NCBI GenBank assembly: GCA_012064415.1
Contig: SSNU01000176.1
Location: 54,150 to 95,874 of the forward strand
Direction of reading: 5' to 3'
DNA: 41,725 nt
DNA from: Gyrodactylus bullatarudis
Taxonomy: Eukaryota > Platyhelminthes > Monogenea > Gyrodactylidea > Gyrodactylidae
Both the position numbers and the translations under genes were made by a program. Numbering within the stretch: the first letter of the stretch is position 1; each line of letters begins with the position of its first letter. Shown one piece after another: positions 21,801 through 30,800 of the stretch. The notes beneath the pieces are model-generated. The model was given only the letters and a program-made list of their open reading frames with translations, was not told the origin of the DNA and searched no databases.

Positions 21801-24800
21801 TTTTGAAAAAAATATCCGGATTACTATGCCCGAACTGTAAGTTTGACCATGATTTATATTTAAAATAATAAATCGTTGAATTCAATTAGATAATACCAAA
21901 CACCTCCCTAACATTGGGGAAGAAACTGGAAATTGCCTATAGTGCACAAGTTTTGTGAGGAAGTTGGGGAAACATACAATTTGGATTCTACAGACCCCCG
22001 TTCATTTCTTAACCAAATTCAAAGCTGCTTCTTCTGCAATGTTAGGGAGGTGTTTGGTATTATCTAATTGAATTCAACGATTTATTATTTTAAATATAAA
22101 TCATGGTCAAACTTACAGTTCGGGCATAGTAATCCGGATATTTTTTTCAAAAAGTTCCGAAGCCATTCTTTTCCAGCAGGAACGTCGTGGATTGAAGAGA
22201 GGCGAGTCAGTTTTTTCATTAAGCTGTCAAAATTCAAGCCTTTCTTAACATGATCACAATACTTTTATTTTCTTAAAATTTATGATACACACAATCACAC
22301 AATATGGTATGGGGTCCTCTCATTCAGATCTCAACCTCTCTTTCATTTATTTGGAAGGGAAAAGAATAAGTTACCCACGCACATCAATTACACATCATGT
22401 TAGTCTCTGCTTTAACTCATGTCCTTTAATGGCTATATCTGTCTTTCTCAATGAAGAATGTATTGTACCAGAATATAGAGAAAAATAAGATCTATACGTA
22501 TGTCTATTTAAAATTGAAAATTAATCATTGCGTTTTATTAAATTGATCTGCTGCTAATTCATGATGAAAAATAACTTGTAAGTTTCCCCATGCGCTTTCC
22601 TTGACTATGATTGGTCCAAGAATTAAACGAATGAGAGTAGAGCTAAATTTGCCCTATATAAGAGGGGAACGCTGGGATTTTATTTCATCTCTTCTCACTT
22701 TACGGGACTTTAACCTGTACTTTCATGATTCCATCCCTATCAGTTTTGTCCTTGTAATAAAAATATACTGTTGAATTTCAAAAGTAACACACCTATTCTG
22801 TACAAAGAAAATGTAGTTCGTGGTGAAATCTTGAGAACATTACGTCTCACAGATAAAGATCATTGGGATGTGAAACTTAGAAATTTAACAGTGATTTTAA
22901 ATAAAAATAGTTATCCTACTAAAATGATCGAAAGAATTAAGGAAGAGGTTTTTAATAAATTTTATTCACCTAAAATAATCGAAAATCAAAATTAAGACAT
23001 TAAAATAATCATTGTTTTAGAACATAGTCCACTTAATGTTTTGTTATCTAAAATCTATAAAAAATATAACTTTAAAGTTGCTTTTAAAAATAATATAAGT
23101 CTTGTTGATAAAATTTCCAAAAATGAAAATAACATTTTTGAGGGTTGTGGTATTTATAAATTGAAGTGTAGCTGTGATAAAAGTTATATTGGTCAAACTG
23201 GTAGGAATTTTAGAACAAGAATCAAAGAACATAAAAACAGTATTTTGAGAAATGATAATAAGTCACATGTTTTTCAACATGTCTTAAACAATAATGGGCA
23301 TAAAATAAATTTTGAGGAGGTTAAAATTCTTAGTGTGCAGAAAAACTTTAGAAAGAGGTTAATTCATGAAGCTCTAGAAATAGGCAATAATGATACTTTT
23401 AATGGAAATGTTGGTGAAGTGAACATTGAGCAGTGTTGGATTCAGCTTTTTGGCAAAAGAAGGAAGTTAAATCAAATCTGATGAAAAATTTATAACTCTT
23501 TTCTGTCCTGATTATCTATACTTTATTATCATAGGTCAGCCTCTTGTATTATTCTATTCTCTCATCTGATTGGACAAAACTGATAGGTATGTGATCATGG
23601 AAGTATATAAATAGTAATTTGTTTTTTGACAAACTTGTCGTACCACTGAAGAAGGCGTGTGAAGACAATCACCGTCGAAACATTTGGATGACCATGGCTG
23701 AGAATGCTAATATTGACCTAAGTTTTAATAAATTTTATTATAAAACTAATTTTAGATCAATTTTCACTAATTCGGAAATCAAATATTTTTATTATTATTC
23801 ATAATACTACTAACCAATAATATCATGAACTCAATAATCCATTTTGTACACATTTATCATTAACCAATCAGAGTACAGAACCTTCCTAAACCAATAGAAA
23901 TAAAGGAGGTTAATTTGTTTAATCACGTGGGTACACAGTTCATATTTCTCTGTGTACACCTCGTGGTAAGTCATCAAAAATCATAACTCTCTTTTGTCAT
24001 CCTCTGTAATGTAATTTTATTAGCCTTTACTGTAATCATCAATCAATCATACAGTCCTTAATTTCAATATATGGTTCCTCCAACTACAACCTCTTCTTCC
24101 TTCATACCAACCACCACATGAACGTCTATGAACTGGGAAAACATCAGTCAAAGAACACCTGAGAGAATGAAAAAGTTTCCGCATCAAATGACAGAGGCTC
24201 TTTTCATTAAAAGAGAAAAGCCCAATTTGCGCGTTCAGAAAGTAGCCATCAAAAAACAAGTCCTATCTAGAGGAACTTTGAAAACATGAATGAAGAGATT
24301 AGAGAGATATTAGCAATACCCAACTTTCAACCAGATCCAAAAAACCAAGATCAGAAAAAGATAACTTGATACTTTTCTCAAAATTAATACTCATAGAACT
24401 CACATAATCCGTTTACACAAATCAAAACTCAAACAATTATTTTTCAAAAAAACCTATTGAAAGTCATTATACAAAAGTTTAAAGAACCAGTATACGCACG
24501 CACATGGTAACTCTCCCACCACCAAATACACTCGCATAATACCAACACCAAGAAAACTACAGAGAAATACCGAAAGAAACACACATACGCTCCCCAAGGA
24601 GGTGAACAAAAAGGAGGGTCAATAAGATCTATTTTCATCATTTCTTGTAATTTTGAATCTGGCATGTAAAAACTGATGAGCTTGCTACGAAATTACGCGC
24701 TATTCTTTTAACAAATCTGGCATCGCCTTTCTTTATGAATTCTTTTATTGTTCAGATAAAATCAAATCAACGACTTTAAAACAATTACTAAACAAATTTT

Positions 24801-27800
24801 TTATCGAATCCAAAACATAATAATACTTTAAGGACTTACATTACACCCAACTCGGATATACTGGCTAGTTCCAAAGCTATTTGCTTGTTTAAATATTCAG
24901 ATAAGAAGGATAAACAGATTAATCTATAATAATTTTAAATAAAATATGAATTTTTACTGCTCCAAGTTGTCTTCGAGTGATGAATTCCACAGATTTAATA
25001 TAACCGATGCCTTTGGTTCTTTATATTTTGTCGTCTGCTTATACCAAATTTGACCAAAGCCTTTGAATTCCTCTTCCAACTCTTCATTAAGGCATATAGG
25101 ATAATCTGTATCATTTTCTGAAGGAAGCAAGGACAAATTTGTAGCTAAAAAATTATATATGGGGAAAATTTTAACTCACGGAAAAAGTCATTGTTTTTAG
25201 GAATAATCACATCGAAATCAAATTTCTCCTCGGCGCGTAAAACTGTTAATTCTTTCAAAACTTAAAGGACATTCAAAGATTAAGTGAATTTTAGTCATAA
25301 GGTTCAATTTTTATGAGTTAAATATCACGAAATCATTGCTCGAAAATTGGTCATCAAAAATCATTGAGTTATGCACGACGTATTGTATTAATCAATGATA
25401 AATTTATAAATTAATAAATAAAATGTGTTATCGAACTCACGATTATCTCTACCTTTAAGAAAAAAACTAATTTTTACAAATGAAAATATAATTCAAATTG
25501 AAACTATTTAATGGGGGTAAAATAATTTTGAAAATCTAATTTTAATTCCCGTAACAGAATAGTTCCTATAAATATTCTTTAGATAAAGTAAAATACAAAT
25601 AGTATACTTTTTTGTCTTCTATCCTCTGATAAGTTCATTTAATGGGGAAGGGAATAGCGAATTTGCTGCTGTTCTTCGGGGTCATTGTTTCCTCTTCACA
25701 TATCTGTCCATCAGAGGTTGGACAGGCAGGTTTTGGACATTTAAGCATTTTTGTTTCACTAATTACAGGCTGAGAGTTAATTTAATTATCAGATTTCGTT
25801 GACTTCTCTGAGTTTACACTTTTGCTCTCATTAGTAATAGTTGCTCGGACAGAGAACTGGAGTTGATTTAATTGAGGCGTTGATTCAACTACAGTTAATT
25901 ACACAGATAATGAAACGCTAGTTGAATATTTTTCGTACCAGAATTATATTTATACCTCTCTGCCCAGACCTGAATGACCAATAGATATCGGGGTTTATTA
26001 CAAAAAGTCTAAGTGTAAAAGTCCTTTTTTACAATTGGTCTAAGTCCTTTTTACAAAAAGTCTAAGATCTATTCGGTGTATTATCAGATGGCCTAAGTCT
26101 GTTTACAGAAAGTATAAGTAGTATATGCGGATATTATCATTTGGTCCAACAAATTTACACGTTTTATAACTATACATTAAATATTTATCCCTTGGCCTAT
26201 GATTTTTTACACTTTCCACAAGCATGAATGAAGTAATCAACAGTTTATATAAGTTATTTTACACTCTCTATGAGTTTTTGTGATGTGTGTTTACTGATCC
26301 TTGGTTTAAACTATTCAAACCAATAGGAGTGATATATTTTTAAGTCTGAAACAACCAATCATAGGTTCTTCAATTCTTCAAAGTTTCTATAAAAATTAAA
26401 GAATTCTTCAAATGGCAATCTCTAAATAATCCGAATAGATACACCAAGATAGAAAAAGATGGAACCTTGAAATCTGCTTTTATATGCCTAAACATTTGTC
26501 AGATAGCTTTTTCCCTTAGCCTTCCACTGATAGTTCTTGCTGGATGCCATTTTAAATCAAGTAACTACACGTTTTTGACAGCAACTGGCATCGATGGAGC
26601 GAGTGAAATATTTCCTATTGCAATTCAGATCACATATTCTCAATGTCTTGCTTCATGGAGTTTCTTTCTATCGAATTTAGACTCCTGTCTTAAACTAAAT
26701 GAAAAATCTGATTTGGTCATTTTATCCGTTCGCGAAAAAGGTATAGCCTCAAGCGTAGAGAATATTTTGCCAAATACTACCCATTCTTTCTGTGTTTTCT
26801 ATATCGGGAAAAATGTTAAAAATCTTTTCAAGATAGATGTCAATTATCATTTATTCAATGCAGCCAAAGCAATCACAAGAAATTCATTTTTGAATTGCAT
26901 GCAAAAGATAATGGAAATAAGTCCACAGGCTCACGAATACATAATGAATATTCCGCATAAAAATTGGGCAGAATATGCTGTAGGACGCTGTCGATATGGT
27001 AATATAACGTCTAATATTGCAGAATCAATGAATGCCTCTTTTCTCCAATCTCGAAATCTTCATCCGTTTCACTTCATTTATAATTTTGTAAAAAATACTT
27101 ACGAAAGTTTCAAGAAGAAAAATATTCGCCAAGGGAATATATCATTTCAACAAGGAACTCTATCCAGTATACTTCCAAAATAAATTGGATACTCAGATAA
27201 ACGAAGCTAAATATCTAAAAAAATTTAGAATCAGATGAACTGAAGGACTTAATATACTTCACCGAGTTGTGGATTTAAATAATAAATCTTGTTTTTGGAG
27301 TAATAGGAGATGAACGGGGGTTCTGGCCTAGTGGTTAGAAGCGTTGCCTAACAACGTTGAAGACCTGGGTTCGAATCCTGGCTATGGTGTACTGACGAGT
27401 CCTAATAAGGACGAAACGCGTCTACATCTGCAAACGTGAGTTGAATATTATTCGACTCTCTTATGGAATTGACACTTGCTTATCCGAATTTCTAACATCA
27501 GGTGTGAGTAGACAATCTCCATCAAGTTAGAGTTCACATGGATATAGTAATTACCAGTGACCACACTTTGCTAGTAGGTTAATTGTCTAAAAACACTGTA
27601 ATTTCCACATGGTGCTTATTTACAAATCTTGTTTCTGTAATTTTATTACTCACAATGTCTACCCATGTAAGCACCTTATAACGCACCCTTCAATTTTTGC
27701 GATCTCCAAAATCTTGATGACATACATTTTTTCTGATCAAATCTATTTTATCTCTTAAAGGTATATTGAACCTATTGAAATTTGTTTATTTGCTTTTTGA

Positions 27801-30800
27801 GTTGAGCTAGCAACAGGACTTTGATTTGACATTTTACGGATTTTTTGAATTTTCTTTTTTCTTTTCTAGGTGAAAAACTGCTCACATCAGTAGTGTTTTA
27901 TGAATGTGCTTCTGTACCGCTGAACCAAGGTTACCCACTCGTAGATGCTCCTTAAACCTTTTGATGCTTCATTTTATGTATGAAGAATCATTAACTTATA
28001 TCTTGTTTAATATTAATATTTAATTTTTGCAGAGAAAAGAGGAAAGCGATGCCAAATTTTTCACAAATAAGGCCTTTGTTTCGGGCATACTCATCAGTGT
28101 GACAAATGCCAAACATGTAAGGCAAATGTTTCGCCCCAAAACTTTGAAATCATTTATAGACCAATTAGAAACAATGTCTAATTTTTGAAGCTGCTGAAGC
28201 ATATTAAATCAATCAACAAAAGCCAGACCTAGCACTTTTCAACTGAATATTTAATTATCTCGTTCTAGGTGCTTAGGTAATATATCCCACAGGAATAAGT
28301 ATAGGTGCTGCACTATTCATTATTTAATTATCACTTATTGTAAATCCATCATTCCCATAGCAGCTACTTCTTCTCCCCTATCGTCGTTTTCGTAATTGGA
28401 AACTAAACCTAAATAAATAATGATTTTGTTTTGCCCACCATGGGAGTTTTCGCACGACCTAACATAACCCTCTATAAAACTACGTAGGGCATTAATGACT
28501 TTGACAGCATTGCGTTCATCCACAAAATGTAATTTTTGTTTATTCATTCATGAATGTAGATTTAGTTTTTGAAATTTATCAACCTTTCCTTGACTGATCT
28601 ATAATGAACCTAGTTTGGAACCATTTTATTTGATGGTTTAATTTGTCATTTCCTCAACATTTATTCTTGGGAATTTTTAAGTTGCTATTAATAAATACAA
28701 TTTTATCATAAAATATCATCACTCACTTTCCAATTTATATCTTGATTCAAACCAAGGCTCAACTGACCAACTTGAATCTATTTCATGGTCTTGAGAAACT
28801 AATTGGATGTTGGCTTTCTCAGGCGTCATATAATTTTCTAAGATATTAAGAGTTTCCTGAAAAATTAATAAGTTTAGAACAGAAGTCAGAATGAGTCGTA
28901 ATGAGAAAGATTTTTATATGCTTACAAAATCAAAATATTCGAAAAATATATATGAGAACAAAATTAAGATACATTGCTCACTACAAAATATAAATAAAAA
29001 TTGGTTTAAGATCCATTTGCAAAATGTTTACTTACATTTATCGTATATAATTATGACTTAGAGTGACTAAGTGAGACATGAAGTTAAAACTTAGTTTTCT
29101 TGTTCATTATAAGAGGACTATTTGGACTAAAATCCTAAGATCGGATTGAAAAACTCCCGGTACTGAACGAGGAATCGAAAAAAATTGCACAAATACGAGG
29201 TCGGTACCAATATAGCCACATATCAACTTCGAGATCAAAATTCAGACAGAGCTCAAACGACAATCTGCTACTGCTATTCAAAATTCATATTTCTCATTTA
29301 TTTCTGTTGGTGTGCTAGAGCTCATTTTGATGATTTGAAGATAAGACGAGTTATTAGTGATAAAGCTTTTATTTCGCCGGATCTCATCAGACTCTCATGT
29401 ATTAGATAAATTAACAAATATGTGTCCTCTTATTGGTTGGTTTGAGAATGCAATTATGGAGGGAGTGTGGTTTCTCTTGATGTAGGGTTTGAAATCAGCA
29501 TACTCAGCAGTAATTCCAGACTGACTATCGCCAGCTCCCTCCCAATCAAAACATTCGGAACATAAACCCTAGAGGTTGCACTGCGCCTTTGACGAGTATT
29601 CAGATGGAACTTCTTTGTCGCGGATACGAAAAACATAACCATTAGAAACAACTTCCTATCTGAGTTTAAAATGTCAGTGAATCCCAGACAGCGTACCATC
29701 ACAGACAATATTACGAATGTTAATTCCCAGGAACTTTCATAAGGCAGAAATCTTACGAAAAACATCAAGCTTGATGAGTCAGAGACAAAGCCATGTTCAA
29801 AAGAACAATAGTACATATAAACAAAGGAAGGAGAAATCGTGAAACAATGAGTTCCTTTCCCCATGAGCAAAAAACAAAATTCAATGAGCTGGAAAGCCAA
29901 GGAATAATAAGACGTTCAAATTCATCCGGGTCATCACCCCTTGTTGCTGTCCCAAAAATTCAGGTATTGTGGAACTGCTGAATTTTTATCTTAACTCATA
30001 TTTCGTTCTAGATGCCTAGGTAATATATATCCCAAAGGAACGTCTTATTTGATAATGGATTAGGTGAATTTTTAAGCTTACTAATGGATCCCACCGAGAC
30101 TGGTACGAAAGAAACCAAAGGTTAACGAGTCTCGGTGGGATCCATTAGTAAGCTGTAACATTCAGCGACATGGGCAAATCCATTACCAAATATGATGAAA
30201 AGTCTAATCGCTGGTAGCCGCCTGTATGCACGTTATACTGATATGGTCTTTGATGGTAGTAACGATGTTGATGAGATTCTTTCCAACTTGAATGCAATGC
30301 AGCCAAACATTGATTTCACAAAGGAAGACGAAAATGACGAGTCGTTAAATTTCCTAGATGTTCTCGTGACCAAAATGAATGAGGTTGCCCAAACGAGGAT
30401 GTACAGGAAAGCTTCGGTTCCATCACAATTCATTTCCTTCCTGAGCTTCAGTCCGGTGTGCCAGAAGAAGAGTCTGGTTAGAAATGGATACCTAAAAATT
30501 GACCGCCTATATTCTGAAGTGAATAAAGCGTTTGACAAAGAATCGTTGAAGGAGCTTCTTATGAAAGATGAGTATTTATTAACAAAAAATTCCAAACTGA
30601 GAACTAAGGTTGAAAAAGAAGATGAGGATTTAACTCCTATTTATTTAAAGATCCCATTCCAAGGTGAAGCTGCACACCAGGTAAGCTGTTTGAAATTACC
30701 AAGAAGGAATTCCCTGATCATAAACTCAGCATTCTTCCTAAAACAACTAAGTTGATCCCAGACCTAAGCAAAGACCCGGTTCCATGGTTGGAAAGAAATG

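Noticed and set aside
27321..27392. A functional tRNA gene
   Set aside because: Good A and B boxes, but the anticodon loop has only five bases and the acceptor strands do not pair; it is the head of a SINE.
29454..29900. Minus-strand ORF of 148 codons
   Set aside because: No motif, and it overlaps the gypsy RT fragment on the plus strand; composition fits an antisense shadow.
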